Positions 26,369-36,274 are shown, counted from the first letter of the stretch. The stretch: DNA of 64,000 nucleotides from Flavobacterium cerinum (GCF_004028155.1 NZ_SBII01000006.1:1-64000); one strand, 5' to 3'. The notes: generated from the sequence alone by a model not told the origin. A program made the numbers and translations.

Positions 26369-27331
26369 TTGAAAAAGAAAATAGGACGACTACTAAGTAT
26401 AATACTCCCGCTATTGCTGGGAGTATTTTTAGTTATATACACTTATACTTCGTTTACAGCACAACAAATTGAAGTAATATCCGGTTACTTTAAAAATGCC
26501 GATTATAACTATATTTATATTTCTTTATTTATAGGGCTTACAGGTTTTATTGCACGGGCTTACAGGTGGAAATATACTCTGGAACACTTGGGTTATCATT
26601 CTCCTTTTTTAGTCAATTTTTTCGCTGTGAGTATCTGTTATTTCATGAACATGACCATTCCTCGTTCCGGCGAAGTAAGTAGAGCCCTGGTACTGAAAAA
26701 CTATCGCGATGTACCTTTTGATAAGGGTTTTGGCACCATTATATCAGAACGCGTAGTAGACCTTTTTATACTCATAGCCTGTATTCTGGGTACAATATTA
26801 CTGCAATTTGACACGCTAAAGAACTACATATCCACTAAAGTGCCATTTGAAAAACTTCTTTTTTATGGCCTGATTGCAGGGATAGTTTTCATTGGATCGA
26901 TTTTGTTCTACATATACTCTAATGCAAAATGGCTTAAGAAACTCAAAATAAAAATTTCAGGATTAACAGAAGGTGTGCTAAGCGTTTTTAAAATGCGTAA
27001 AAAATGGCCTTTCCTACTGCTGTCTTTATACATCTGGGTTTGTTATGTGCTTATGTTCTATGTTACCATTTTTGCATTGCAGGAAACAGCTCATATTAGC
27101 TTTGGTGTTGTAGCCGTTTCTTTTGTAATAGGCAGCCTTGCCATTACATTTAGCAACAGTGGTTTTGGTGTATTCCCAGTTGCTATTTCGGCCGTTCTTA
27201 GCTTATATGGCGTAGCTGCGGAGGCTGGTACTGCCTTCGGATGGATCGTTTGGGCATCACAAATAGGCTTGATTATTTTTCTGGGATCGGCATCATTTTT
27301 ACTATTGCCTTTACTGTATAGAAACAAATAA
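26369..27331 (+). CDS. Lysylphosphatidylglycerol synthase TM / flippase-like membrane protein
   Basis: 320 residues, starting at a TTG 3 bases after panD. About eight membrane helices and the UPF0104/LPG_synthase_TM pattern (FARAYRWKYTLEHLG-like segment, NMTIPRSGEVSRALVLKNY, GFGVFPVAISAVLSLYGV). No C-terminal aminoacyltransferase domain, so it is more like the flippase-type subset than MprF. Probably moves or positions a lipid-linked substrate; the substrate is unknown. Confidence 0.85.
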   Translation: MKKKIGRLLSIILPLLLGVFLVIYTYTSFTAQQIEVISGYFKNADYNYIYISLFIGLTGFIARAYRWKYTLEHLGYHSPFLVNFFAVSICYFMNMTIPRSGEVSRALVLKNYRDVPFDKGFGTIISERVVDLFILIACILGTILLQFDTLKNYISTKVPFEKLLFYGLIAGIVFIGSILFYIYSNAKWLKKLKIKISGLTEGVLSVFKMRKKWPFLLLSLYIWVCYVLMFYVTIFALQETAHISFGVVAVSFVIGSLAITFSNSGFGVFPVAISAVLSLYGVAAEAGTAFGWIVWASQIGLIIFLGSASFLLLPLLYRNK

Positions 27332-27373
27332 TTGCTAACTTGCTTCGCGTTTATACCATTAAACTACAAAGCA

Positions 27374-28516
27374 ATGAAAACCAAAACCTTACTATTTTTA
27401 TTCCTTTTTACTACTTCCCTATTCGCTCAAAAAAAGAACGAAGAAATTGCATCTCAAAAACTAAATACGACCAGGCAGATTACCGTTGTTACTCCGGCAT
27501 CTTATGATCTACCGGCAAATAAAAACAAAAAATACCCTTTATTAGTATTGCTTGATGGTGACTATCTTCTGGATCCTTTCTCCGGAATGTTATCGTATAC
27601 TGAATATTGGAATGATCTTCCGGAAGTAATTATAGTAGGTATTAACCAAAATAAGAATAACGAGCGTAAAACCGATTGCAGAATAGACAAAGAGACCGGA
27701 CTCCCTGACGAGTTTGGCGAAAAATTCTTTGACTTTATGGTGACCGAATTAATGCCTCATATTGAAAAGAAATACAGGATCTCCCCTTTTAAAATTATTG
27801 CAGGACATGACCTTACAGCAGGTTTTATGAACTATTTTTTATACAAAGAGAGCCCGCTATTTAATGCTTATATAGCGCTTAGTCCTGAACTACCAAAAGA
27901 AATGGACGTACATATCCCGGAAAGGCTTGCCGATATAAAAACACCTGTTTATTATTACTTAGCTACCGCAGACGGCGATGTTGCTAAGATGCAGAAAAAA
28001 ATTAAAGCACTTGATGAGAGCATCAAAAAGATAGCAAACCCTGCTTTAAAATATTATTTTGATGATATAAAAAATGCAACACATTACTCATTAGTAACCT
28101 ATGCAATCCCCGAAGCACTTTACCATATTTTTTCTTCTTACCAGCCAATAACGCCTATTGAATATCAGGAGAAAATTGTAACATTAAAATCGGGTTATGT
28201 AGATTACCTTGCCAAAAAATATGAGGTTATCGAAAAAGACCTTGGAGTAAAAATACCGATCAGGATCAATGACTTTAGAGCTATAGAGGCAGCTATCCTT
28301 AAAAATGGAGCTTATGAAGAGCTAAAAGGTCTTTCATCACTTGCATCAAAAAGCTATCCTAAAACAACATTGGTAGAATACTACAACGGTTTGTATTACG
28401 AAAAAATGGATGAAACAAAAAAAGCGATTAATGCTTATATGAAAGGTTACAGCCTGAATGAAGTAGGAGAATATACAAAAGAAATGATGCTTGAAAAAGC
28501 AGACAATTTAAAATAG
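27374..28516 (+). CDS. Esterase-fold alpha/beta hydrolase lacking the usual nucleophile
   Basis: 380 residues with a signal peptide (MKTKTLLFLFLFTTSLFA). The fold is that of the Fes/YieL/esterase D group: LLVLLDGDYLLDPFSG, then a nucleophile-elbow position IIAGHDLTAGFM. Where active members have GHSLGG or GxSxGG, this protein has G144-H-D146-L-T, so the catalytic serine is replaced by aspartate. A histidine remains in KNATHYSLVTYA. The C-terminal third is helical with TPR-like character (YYNGLYYEKMDETKKAINAY). Probably a non-catalytic or altered-activity relative. The start at 27374 precedes the signal peptide; the longer frame to 27332 is rejected. radA starts 15 bases downstream. Confidence 0.75.
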   Translation: MKTKTLLFLFLFTTSLFAQKKNEEIASQKLNTTRQITVVTPASYDLPANKNKKYPLLVLLDGDYLLDPFSGMLSYTEYWNDLPEVIIVGINQNKNNERKTDCRIDKETGLPDEFGEKFFDFMVTELMPHIEKKYRISPFKIIAGHDLTAGFMNYFLYKESPLFNAYIALSPELPKEMDVHIPERLADIKTPVYYYLATADGDVAKMQKKIKALDESIKKIANPALKYYFDDIKNATHYSLVTYAIPEALYHIFSSYQPITPIEYQEKIVTLKSGYVDYLAKKYEVIEKDLGVKIPIRINDFRAIEAAILKNGAYEELKGLSSLASKSYPKTTLVEYYNGLYYEKMDETKKAINAYMKGYSLNEVGEYTKEMMLEKADNLK

Positions 28517-28531
28517 CACAATATATTATAA

Positions 28532-29893
28532 ATGGCCAAACTTAAAACTTCCTTTTTTTGCCAAAACTGTGGCAATCAATATTCAAAATGGCAAGGCCAG
28601 TGCAATGCTTGTAAAGAGTGGAATACCATTGTAGAAGAAGTGATACAAAAAGAAGAAAAGCAGGCATGGAAACCTACTTCTTCTGAAACAAAAAAAGCGG
28701 CACGCCCGCTTAAAATAAACGAGATTGATTCGTCTAAAGAAGTTCGGCTTGATACAGGCGACGGTGAATTAAACCGTGTTCTTGGAGGCGGACTCGTTCC
28801 CGGATCACTTACTCTTTTGGGAGGCGAACCTGGAATAGGAAAAAGTACCCTGCTATTACAGGTGTCTTTAAAGTTACCTTATAAAACCCTTTATGTTTCG
28901 GGCGAAGAGAGCCAGAAGCAGATAAAAATGCGCGCCGAAAGGATAACCCCTTCTGCCGAGAACTGCTACATTTTAACCGAAACAAAAACGCAGAATATCT
29001 TTAAGCAGATCGAAGCCATCGAGCCCGAAGTGGTTATTATTGACTCGATACAAACCCTGCATACCGATTTTATAGAATCATCTGCCGGTAGCATCTCCCA
29101 AATAAGGGAAACTACCGCAGAGCTTATAAAGTTTGCCAAAGAAACAAACGTTCCTGTAATACTTATTGGCCACATTACAAAAGATGGCAGCATTGCCGGA
29201 CCAAAAATACTGGAACACATGGTAGATACCGTTCTGCAGTTTGAAGGCGACCGCAACCACGTGTACCGCATACTACGATCGTTAAAAAACCGTTTTGGTT
29301 CTACAGCCGAACTTGGTATTTATGAAATGCTGGGCAGCGGATTGAGAGAAGTTGTTAATCCGTCAGAGATTTTAATTTCACATAAGGAAGAAGAATTAAG
29401 CGGAACTGCTATCGCCACAACAATGGAAGGTATGCGCCCTCTGATGATCGAGGTTCAGGCATTGGTAAGTTCGGCTGTGTATGGAACGCCACAACGTTCT
29501 ACAACCGGATATAACGCCAAGAGACTCAACATGATACTGGCAGTGCTTGAAAAAAGAGCTGGTTTCAGACTTGGAGCAAAAGATGTATTCCTAAATATTA
29601 CGGGTGGCATAAATGTTGATGATCCTGCTATAGATCTTGCCGTTGTAGCTGCGATATTATCATCTAACGAAGACATTGCTGTAAGTAAAGACTTCTGTTT
29701 TGCAGGAGAGATTGGCTTATCCGGAGAGATTCGTCCTATCAATAGGGTAGATCAACGCATACTGGAAGCAGAAAAGTTAGGATTTTCCACTATTTTTGTA
29801 TCTAAGTACAATAAGATTTCATTAAAAAACACCCTAATTGACATCAGGCTGGTGGCAAAAATTGAAGATGTAGCGGGCCACCTATTCGGTTAG
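28532..29893 (+). CDS. radA: DNA repair protein RadA
   Basis: 453 residues. RecA-like ATPase helping branch migration in recombination. N-terminal zinc ribbon C10/C13/C24/C27 (CQNCGNQYSKWQGQCNAC), P-loop GGEPGIGKSTLL, the RadA-specific KNRFG motif (RSLKNRFGSTAELG) and a C-terminal Lon-like domain (GGINVDDPAIDLAVVAAI). Full length. It precedes the transglycosylase gene by 13 bases. Confidence 0.97.
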   Translation: MAKLKTSFFCQNCGNQYSKWQGQCNACKEWNTIVEEVIQKEEKQAWKPTSSETKKAARPLKINEIDSSKEVRLDTGDGELNRVLGGGLVPGSLTLLGGEPGIGKSTLLLQVSLKLPYKTLYVSGEESQKQIKMRAERITPSAENCYILTETKTQNIFKQIEAIEPEVVIIDSIQTLHTDFIESSAGSISQIRETTAELIKFAKETNVPVILIGHITKDGSIAGPKILEHMVDTVLQFEGDRNHVYRILRSLKNRFGSTAELGIYEMLGSGLREVVNPSEILISHKEEELSGTAIATTMEGMRPLMIEVQALVSSAVYGTPQRSTTGYNAKRLNMILAVLEKRAGFRLGAKDVFLNITGGINVDDPAIDLAVVAAILSSNEDIAVSKDFCFAGEIGLSGEIRPINRVDQRILEAEKLGFSTIFVSKYNKISLKNTLIDIRLVAKIEDVAGHLFG

Positions 29894-29906
29894 ACAATTA
29901 TTTAAA

Positions 29907-31895
29907 ATGCGCAAAAAAAACAAAAAACAAATAGCAATATTAGTTTTAAAGATATTCGTTGTATTCATCGTTCTTTCTGTCATATCCTTTTTTGTCTTTC
30001 GTAATACACTTTTACAAAAAGCGATTGCCAAGGTATCAGACAAAATGACTACCGATTACAACAGTTCTTTTACCGTGAAAGAAGCTTCTTTTAAAGGGTT
30101 TTCCGATATCGAAATGAAAGGCATTACCCTTGTGCCAAAAAATGCAGATACCCTGCTGCAGGTTAGCGAGCTAAAAACCAGCATTAACTTTTTAAGACTG
30201 CTTACCGGAGATGTACAACTGGGTACTCTTGAAATGAAAAACGGATTTGTACAGCTTGTAAAAAACGAGAATGGTAAAAATTTTGATGCCTTTTTAAAAA
30301 ATAAAAAAGAGGATATCCTTGATGATAAAAAAGATGCTAACTATGCCGAAAGAGCATATAGGCTACTAAACAGAGTCCTTAATCTTGTGCCAACGGATAT
30401 GCGTCTTGAGAACCTGACACTACGTATGAACGATATGGGCAGGAAAGTAAACCTGCATCTTAAAGAACTTAAGCTGGCCGATGAACAACTCGAATCATCC
30501 ATTGGTGTTAGTGCAGATGATATTGCTCAAAACTGGAAAGTAAAAGGCTTTGCAGACCCGCGTAACAAACAGGCCGACCTTAATTTTTTTAATACAGATA
30601 CTTCCCGAGTAGAAATACCCTACCTGAATGAACGTTACGGATTAAAATCAGGGTTCGACTCCATTCACATCAATGTAGAAAAAATAGACATGAGTGGCGG
30701 AGAACTTCATGTAGACGGCTATGCATCTATCCGTAATTTTATGGTAAACCATGCCAGGATCTCCAAAAAAGATGTAGTTATTGATGATGCCCGTTTTGAT
30801 TACCGTTTCCTTTTTGGATCTGATTTCATCGCATTAGACAGTACATCGACAGTTCGATTGAATAAAATAAAATTCCATCCTTTCATTAAATACAGTGTTG
30901 CAGAAGACACTACTTATCAGCTTAAGGCAAGAATCCCTAAAATGGCTGCTCAGGACTTTATCGTTTCGCTGCCGTCAGGATTGTTTACCAACTTTGAAGG
31001 CATGGAAGCCGAAGGTAACTTTAGTTATAACCTGGACTTTTTATACAATAAAAACAAGCCTAACCAACTTGTATTTGATAGCACCCTCAAAAAAGACGGC
31101 CTGAAAATCACAAAGTATGGAGCAGCAGACCTTGCAAAACTTAATAGCGCTTTTACCTATAGGGCTATTGATAATGGCAGACAGCAGCGTGGTATATCAT
31201 TGAGCAGTGATAATCCGTATTACACGCCAATGGAACAGATACCGTCTTACCTACGTCATGCGGTATTGACCAGCGAAGACCCATCATTCTTTTCGCATAG
31301 AGGTTTTATCAACGAAGCATTCAAGCAGTCGATCATTAAGAACATCAGGACAAAGAAATTTGCCCGTGGAGCGAGTACTATAAGTATGCAGCTTATTAAA
31401 AATGTATTCCTGACCCGTGAGAAGACGCTATCCAGAAAACTGGAGGAAATACTGCTTACCTATATTTTAGAGAACAACCGTATCGCCAGTAAAGAGCGTA
31501 TGCTCGAAGTTTATTTTAATGTTATAGAATGGGGCCCGGATGTATATGGAATAGGCGAAGCCTCATCATACTATTTTGGCAAAAGCCCTTCGCAATTAAC
31601 GCTGGACGAATGTATATTCCTTGCCAGCATTATACCGCGTCCTAAAGCCTTTATGTGGCAGTTTAATGACGATGGTAATCTTAAAGGCTATGCCGAAAAA
31701 CATAATGATTATATTAAAAAACTAATGATGAGAAGAGGGCTTTTAAACCCTGAAGACACATTAGCACAATCGGGGAAAATTAATATTTCCGGTCGTGCAA
31801 GATCACGTATACGCCTCAAGGAACAAGTTCCAACGGCAAATGATTCTCTCGCTATGAAAGAGTTTTTTATGAATTTTACCAATCGTACTTTTTAA
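29907..31895 (+). CDS. GT51 peptidoglycan transglycosylase with large N-terminal extension
   Basis: 662 residues. One N-terminal membrane helix (about 9-31), then about 400 residues of beta-rich AsmA/DUF-like sequence, then a GT51 domain about 430-605 with the catalytic glutamate at about 457 (LTSEDPSFFSHRGF), GASTISMQLIKNVFLTREKT, KLEEILLTYILE and EVYFNVIEWG motifs. It polymerises lipid II glycan strands. There is no transpeptidase domain, so it resembles monofunctional glycosyltransferases in activity but not in its long front part. Last gene of the plus-strand run, before the convergent DinB gene. Confidence 0.87.
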   Translation: MRKKNKKQIAILVLKIFVVFIVLSVISFFVFRNTLLQKAIAKVSDKMTTDYNSSFTVKEASFKGFSDIEMKGITLVPKNADTLLQVSELKTSINFLRLLTGDVQLGTLEMKNGFVQLVKNENGKNFDAFLKNKKEDILDDKKDANYAERAYRLLNRVLNLVPTDMRLENLTLRMNDMGRKVNLHLKELKLADEQLESSIGVSADDIAQNWKVKGFADPRNKQADLNFFNTDTSRVEIPYLNERYGLKSGFDSIHINVEKIDMSGGELHVDGYASIRNFMVNHARISKKDVVIDDARFDYRFLFGSDFIALDSTSTVRLNKIKFHPFIKYSVAEDTTYQLKARIPKMAAQDFIVSLPSGLFTNFEGMEAEGNFSYNLDFLYNKNKPNQLVFDSTLKKDGLKITKYGAADLAKLNSAFTYRAIDNGRQQRGISLSSDNPYYTPMEQIPSYLRHAVLTSEDPSFFSHRGFINEAFKQSIIKNIRTKKFARGASTISMQLIKNVFLTREKTLSRKLEEILLTYILENNRIASKERMLEVYFNVIEWGPDVYGIGEASSYYFGKSPSQLTLDECIFLASIIPRPKAFMWQFNDDGNLKGYAEKHNDYIKKLMMRRGLLNPEDTLAQSGKINISGRARSRIRLKEQVPTANDSLAMKEFFMNFTNRTF

Positions 31896-31901
31896 AACCG
31901 A

Positions 31902-32459
31902 TTAAGAGTTTTTAGATGCTTCCCGTGCTTTTTCAGCCTGTTGAATATGTCTTTGATTATGATAGATTACAACCCTGAAAGTATCACCCAGTTTCAATTT
32001 TATGAGGGATGAAATACTTATACCCGCTTTTGTTTTATTGAGACTAACATGGCGGGCTTTATTAAGCAATTCGAGCATTTGGATTTGCTGATCCAGAAAG
32101 TTATCAATTACCGATATGTCCAGTTCGCTGTTTAACGGATTCATACTTTTAAAAGTATTCATCTTGTTCAATTTCTCCTTAGGCAGTAAGCTGTTTGCAA
32201 AATAGTTACCCAGTAGTCCACTTTTAAAATCTGTTTCTTTTGGGTATCGGCTTTGCTCTATCTGCTTAGCGATTTCAGGAAGGTAAAATCTGCCATATAA
32301 GTTTAAATGTTCCAAACACTCTAAAGCACTCCAGCTTTGAGATGCAGCTTTATAGTTTAGTGCATTGTCTGTTTTAATTTTCAGTAATTCTGCTTGGTTT
32401 ATATTTTGACGTGTTCGCTCAATTAAGTCCTGAATCAATTCTTCCGATCTTATTTTCAT
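31902..32459 (-). CDS. DinB family protein
   Basis: 185 residues, four-helix bundle of the DinB/YfiT type. The metal-site histidines of the family are probably H in LECLEHLNLYGR and in YHNQRHIQQAEKA. Members are often thiol- or metal-dependent enzymes; the substrate here is unknown. It follows the Crp/Fnr gene by 54 bases on the same strand, so both may be transcribed together. Confidence 0.8.
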   Translation of the reverse strand: MKIRSEELIQDLIERTRQNINQAELLKIKTDNALNYKAASQSWSALECLEHLNLYGRFYLPEIAKQIEQSRYPKETDFKSGLLGNYFANSLLPKEKLNKMNTFKSMNPLNSELDISVIDNFLDQQIQMLELLNKARHVSLNKTKAGISISSLIKLKLGDTFRVVIYHNQRHIQQAEKAREASKNS

Positions 32460-32513
32460 CTTATTTGTTTTAGCAAAGCTCCTAAACTTTCAAACGATAA
32501 ACCTTGATTGAAA

Positions 32514-33047
32514 TCAACGTTTTTTTAATCTTGACAAAGTTTCGGGGCTCATCCTCAAATAATTTGCAATATGCTTGTTTGGTACTTCTTGAAATAATTG
32601 CGGGCTTCTTTTTAAAACCCTGTCAAAACGTTCTTTAGGCGAATTGATCAATATATCTTTTTCACGTTCTATTTGCTGCAGGATCAGGTCTTCCAGTATT
32701 TTTACCCAAAGCTTTAAATGCTCTTCATTTTTATTAATGAACGTCATGAAACTTTTCTTCGGGATTACTTTTACACTTGTTTTCTTTATCGCCTGAATGT
32801 AAAAATCAGACGGGCTCTCGGTAAGAAAAGAGTCTAGAGAAACAATGATATTGTCTTTATATCCAAATCGGATAATACGCTCTTCATAATCATCCAGAAC
32901 AAAAATCCGCAGGCTCCCCTCTTCTATGAGATAAATGTTGGTATCAATACTACTCTTAACTTTTAAAAACGCATTGCGTTCCACTGTAATTGTTTTCTCG
33001 ACCAGATCATTCTGTTCTATCAGGCTTATTATATCTGCTGCTTTCAT
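32514..33047 (-). CDS. Crp/Fnr family cyclic-nucleotide-binding-like regulator
   Basis: 177 residues, slightly short. N-terminal cNMP-binding-like beta-barrel (about 15-115: YLIEEGSLRIFVLDDYEERIIRFGY-type strands) and a C-terminal HTH with NKHIANYLRMSPETLSRLKKR. The typical cNMP phosphate-binding motif FGE..R is absent, so the ligand is unclear. It sits before the DinB gene and is divergent from the MuiA-like gene across 125 bases that include a palindrome-rich stretch. Confidence 0.85.
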   Translation of the reverse strand: MKAADIISLIEQNDLVEKTITVERNAFLKVKSSIDTNIYLIEEGSLRIFVLDDYEERIIRFGYKDNIIVSLDSFLTESPSDFYIQAIKKTSVKVIPKKSFMTFINKNEEHLKLWVKILEDLILQQIEREKDILINSPKERFDRVLKRSPQLFQEVPNKHIANYLRMSPETLSRLKKR

Positions 33048-33172
33048 TGCTACATCAAAAATTTACTACGATGAATTTAATTATTTTTTTACCGATCCTG
33101 AAAATATTTCGTGCTCATCCCAACCTTTTGTGTAAAAAGATAATCTATATCTAAAAGATAAAATTTTACATC

Positions 33173-34786
33173 ATGAAAAAGATTGTTCTGTTACTACTGT
33201 TAGCCTTTGGCTATACATATGCTCAAAAGCCCATTTTTACCAATGCAAAAGTAAAAGCGGCAACGGTTTATTTTAATGCTGCCGAAATTACCCAAACAGC
33301 AAACGTTACCCTGCCCGCAGGAACGTCAGAAATTGTAATTAAAAATGTTGCTAACTATCTTCTTGAAAACACCGTTCAAATTGGCGCTCCATCTAATCTT
33401 ACGGTGATGTCGGTACAATTCACAAACGATTATATTTCGGAATATGAACCGGATGAAACTTCTCCGGTTATTAAAAAAGTAAGGGACAGTATCAAACTGG
33501 TTCAAAAAGAAATCGCACTGGTATCCAACCAAAAAGCATCCGAACAAAAAACACTTGAACTCTTAGACAAGAACAATCAGGTGTACGGGCAGCAATCCGG
33601 ACTTAGCGTTGCCGAGCTGATGAAAATGGTAGATTACTACAAGCTGAAACGAACAGAAACAGCCAACGCAATTAATGCTTTTACCACAAAAGAAGAAAAG
33701 TTAAACGAGACTTTAGCAAGACTGAACAGCCGTTTAGAAACTAATACGAGTAAAGAAGAAAAAACATCTACCGGAAAACTGGTGCTGCAGGTTATGAACA
33801 ATATTGCTGTAAGCACCTCTTTAGATATTACTTATTTAACCCAAAATGCAGGATGGTCTCCTTTTTATGACCTAAGAGCCGACAATACTACCGATCCAAT
33901 AAATATGCTCTACAAAGCACAGGTAGTGCAGCAAACTGGTATCGATTGGAAAAAGGTAAAACTTACGCTTTCCAGCGGAGTTCCCAACCAAAACAATCAG
34001 GCTCCGGAGCTTAGTTCATGGTTTTTAAGACTTGGTTATGACAAAAGCATTGGTTATTTAGCCGCAGCACCAAATGTTTCGTCAGATATTATGATCAAAG
34101 GTCAGGCATCTGGCCTTGTTGTTGAGAAGAAATCCAAAGAATCTTCCATTTCAAATTACACAACAATCAATGAAAATCAGATGAACATTTCTTTTGATAT
34201 TGATTTACCTTATGACATTTTATCTAACGGAAAAAGGCATAGCGTTACCCTTAAAGAAATAAAACTTCCGGCAACTTACAAATATTATGCAGTCCCTAAA
34301 GTGGAGAAAGAAGCGTTCCTTTTGGCTGAGATTAACGACTACTCCAAATTCAATTTACTGAAGGGCGAAGCCAATATTATCTTTGAAGGAATGTATATTG
34401 GTAAAACGTATATCGATCCGTCTCAAACTTCCGACACGCTTAACCTGAGCATGGGCAGGGATAAAAAAATTGCCATAAAACGTGAAAAAGTAGCCGAAAA
34501 ATCAGGGACCAAATTTTTATCATCAAGCAGGGAGCAAACATTTACTTATGACATTACGATAAAAAACAACAAAAAAGACGCAGCCAAACTTATGATTAAA
34601 GACCAATACCCTATAAGTACAGATAAGGAAATAGAGGTAGAACTTTTACAAAGTGATGGTGCTAAAGTTGATAAAGAATCTGGTATACTAACCTGGGAAC
34701 AGGAATTAAAACCCGGCGAAAATAAAAAGATACGAATTAGCTATCGTGTAAAATATCCTAAAAACAAAAACATAGACAACCTATAA
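33173..34786 (+). CDS. DUF4139 / mucoidy inhibitor MuiA family protein
   Basis: 537 residues with signal peptide (MKKIVLLLLLAFGYTYA). N-terminal DUF4140-like part (KAATVYFNAAEITQTANVTL), a coiled coil about 100-210, then the DUF4139 beta-rich domain (NAGWSPFYDLRADNTT, YAVPKVEKEAFLLAEI). MuiA-family proteins are exported and poorly understood; the name comes from a mucoidy phenotype in Azotobacter-type bacteria, so the role in this organism is unknown. Inverted repeats lie just upstream of the ATG. Confidence 0.87.
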   Translation: MKKIVLLLLLAFGYTYAQKPIFTNAKVKAATVYFNAAEITQTANVTLPAGTSEIVIKNVANYLLENTVQIGAPSNLTVMSVQFTNDYISEYEPDETSPVIKKVRDSIKLVQKEIALVSNQKASEQKTLELLDKNNQVYGQQSGLSVAELMKMVDYYKLKRTETANAINAFTTKEEKLNETLARLNSRLETNTSKEEKTSTGKLVLQVMNNIAVSTSLDITYLTQNAGWSPFYDLRADNTTDPINMLYKAQVVQQTGIDWKKVKLTLSSGVPNQNNQAPELSSWFLRLGYDKSIGYLAAAPNVSSDIMIKGQASGLVVEKKSKESSISNYTTINENQMNISFDIDLPYDILSNGKRHSVTLKEIKLPATYKYYAVPKVEKEAFLLAEINDYSKFNLLKGEANIIFEGMYIGKTYIDPSQTSDTLNLSMGRDKKIAIKREKVAEKSGTKFLSSSREQTFTYDITIKNNKKDAAKLMIKDQYPISTDKEIEVELLQSDGAKVDKESGILTWEQELKPGENKKIRISYRVKYPKNKNIDNL

Positions 34787-34863
34787 TGTTTTGTTAACCA
34801 ATGCGTTACAAATAAACAGTTCTTGGTAAATTTACTACTATAATCCAATTAACAGTTTATGCT

Positions 34864-36219
34864 ATGAAAACAAAATTATTATTATTTGCCCTGATATTAT
34901 CAGGGGTCGGGTTTTCCCAAAGTATAAGTCTTCAACCCTTTGCAACAGGATTCAGCGAGCCTGTAGAGATTGTTAATGCCGGCGATAGTCGCTTATTTGT
35001 TGTTGAGCAGGGTGGACGTATAAAAATACTTAATGCTGATAAAACTGTAAATCCAACTGTTTTTCTGGATATATCAGGGTTGGTCACTTTTGGAGGTGAG
35101 CAGGGGCTTTTAGGATTGGCGTTCCACCCGGATTATGCTACAAATGGTTATTTCTATGTTGACTATGTAAATACTGATGGCAATACCGTTATTGCACGCT
35201 ATACAAGAAGTGCAGGAAATCAAAATACGGCCGATCCGTCCTCAGCATTAATTATGCTTACCGTAGAACAACCATTTGAGAATCATAACGGAGGCTGCCT
35301 TCGTTTTGGTCCTGATAACTATCTCTATATTGCAATGGGAGACGGTGGAAGCGCTGGTGACCCTGGTAACAGGGCACAAAATAAAAATGAGCACTTAGGT
35401 AAACTATTACGCCTGGATGTAGATGCTCCTGCCCCTTATATCCCTGCCGGAAATCCTTTTGTAGGTATTGATGGTGCTGATGAAGTATGGGCTTATGGTT
35501 TGCGTAATCCATGGAAGTTTTCTTTCAGCCGAGTAAATAATCACTATCTATGGATTGCTGATGTAGGACAGGGCATATGGGAAGAAATAAATAGAATGTC
35601 TCCTACAACGGCAGGGGTAAACTATGGATGGAAATGCTATGAGGGCAATGAAGAATTTAACTTCTCAGAATGCTCTCTTGTTGAAATGTACACTATGCCG
35701 GTAGCACAGTATGCTAATAATAACACTTCGCGCTGCTCTATAACAGGAGGCTATGTATATACTGGGACAACATATCCGAATATGCTGGACAAATACTTTT
35801 TTGCCGACTATTGTACCGGTGAAATAGGGATACTGAACACCATTAGTTATACTATTACCTGGAGACCGGGTGAAGCAGGAACTACTACTTTTGGAGAAGA
35901 CATCAATGGCGAGCTTTATGTAGCAGCAGGAAATAGTATTTACAGCTTAAAAGATACAACTGCGGGTACAGATGATTTTGATGCCACTCGTTTATCAGTG
36001 TATCCAAACCCGGCAAAAGATGAAGTATTTATCGATTTAAAAGATATAACAAATACAGGCATTGCAAGTATCTTTGACATTACCGGAAAACGATTAGTGC
36101 AACAATCAATAGAGACAAACAGCACCCGCATTGATACGTCTATGCTTCAAAACGGTATTTATCTTCTCACCATAGAAACGTCGGGAAGTAAATTCAGCAG
36201 TAAACTTGTTATCGATTGA
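34864..36219 (+). CDS. PQQ-dependent sugar dehydrogenase-like protein with T9SS tail
   Basis: 451 residues with signal peptide (MKTKLLLFALILSGVGFSQ). Six-bladed beta-propeller of the soluble glucose/aldose dehydrogenase type, about 25-370 (VVEQGGRIKILN, FGGEQGLLGLAFHPDY, NHNGGCLRFGPDNYLYIAMGD, WAYGLRNPWKFSF). The catalytic His of the family is in ENHNGG. A type IX sorting domain occupies the last 75 residues (YPNPAKDEVFID and SKFSSKLVID), so it is secreted by T9SS. The sugar substrate and PQQ dependence in this organism are unverified. Ends in a strong shared terminator. Confidence 0.88.
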   Translation: MKTKLLLFALILSGVGFSQSISLQPFATGFSEPVEIVNAGDSRLFVVEQGGRIKILNADKTVNPTVFLDISGLVTFGGEQGLLGLAFHPDYATNGYFYVDYVNTDGNTVIARYTRSAGNQNTADPSSALIMLTVEQPFENHNGGCLRFGPDNYLYIAMGDGGSAGDPGNRAQNKNEHLGKLLRLDVDAPAPYIPAGNPFVGIDGADEVWAYGLRNPWKFSFSRVNNHYLWIADVGQGIWEEINRMSPTTAGVNYGWKCYEGNEEFNFSECSLVEMYTMPVAQYANNNTSRCSITGGYVYTGTTYPNMLDKYFFADYCTGEIGILNTISYTITWRPGEAGTTTFGEDINGELYVAAGNSIYSLKDTTAGTDDFDATRLSVYPNPAKDEVFIDLKDITNTGIASIFDITGKRLVQQSIETNSTRIDTSMLQNGIYLLTIETSGSKFSSKLVID

Positions 36220-36225
36220 CATAAA

Positions 36226-36257
36226 TAAAAAAGCCCTGCAATTGCAGGGCTTTTTTA
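36226..36257. terminator. Bidirectional terminator between sugar dehydrogenase and OmpA lipoprotein
   Basis: 22-bp perfect palindrome around 36231-36252 (AAGCCCTG-CAATTG-CAGGGCTT) with A run before and T run after, serving both convergent genes. Confidence 0.9.
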
Positions 36258-36274
36258 TTTATTATTTATGACGA

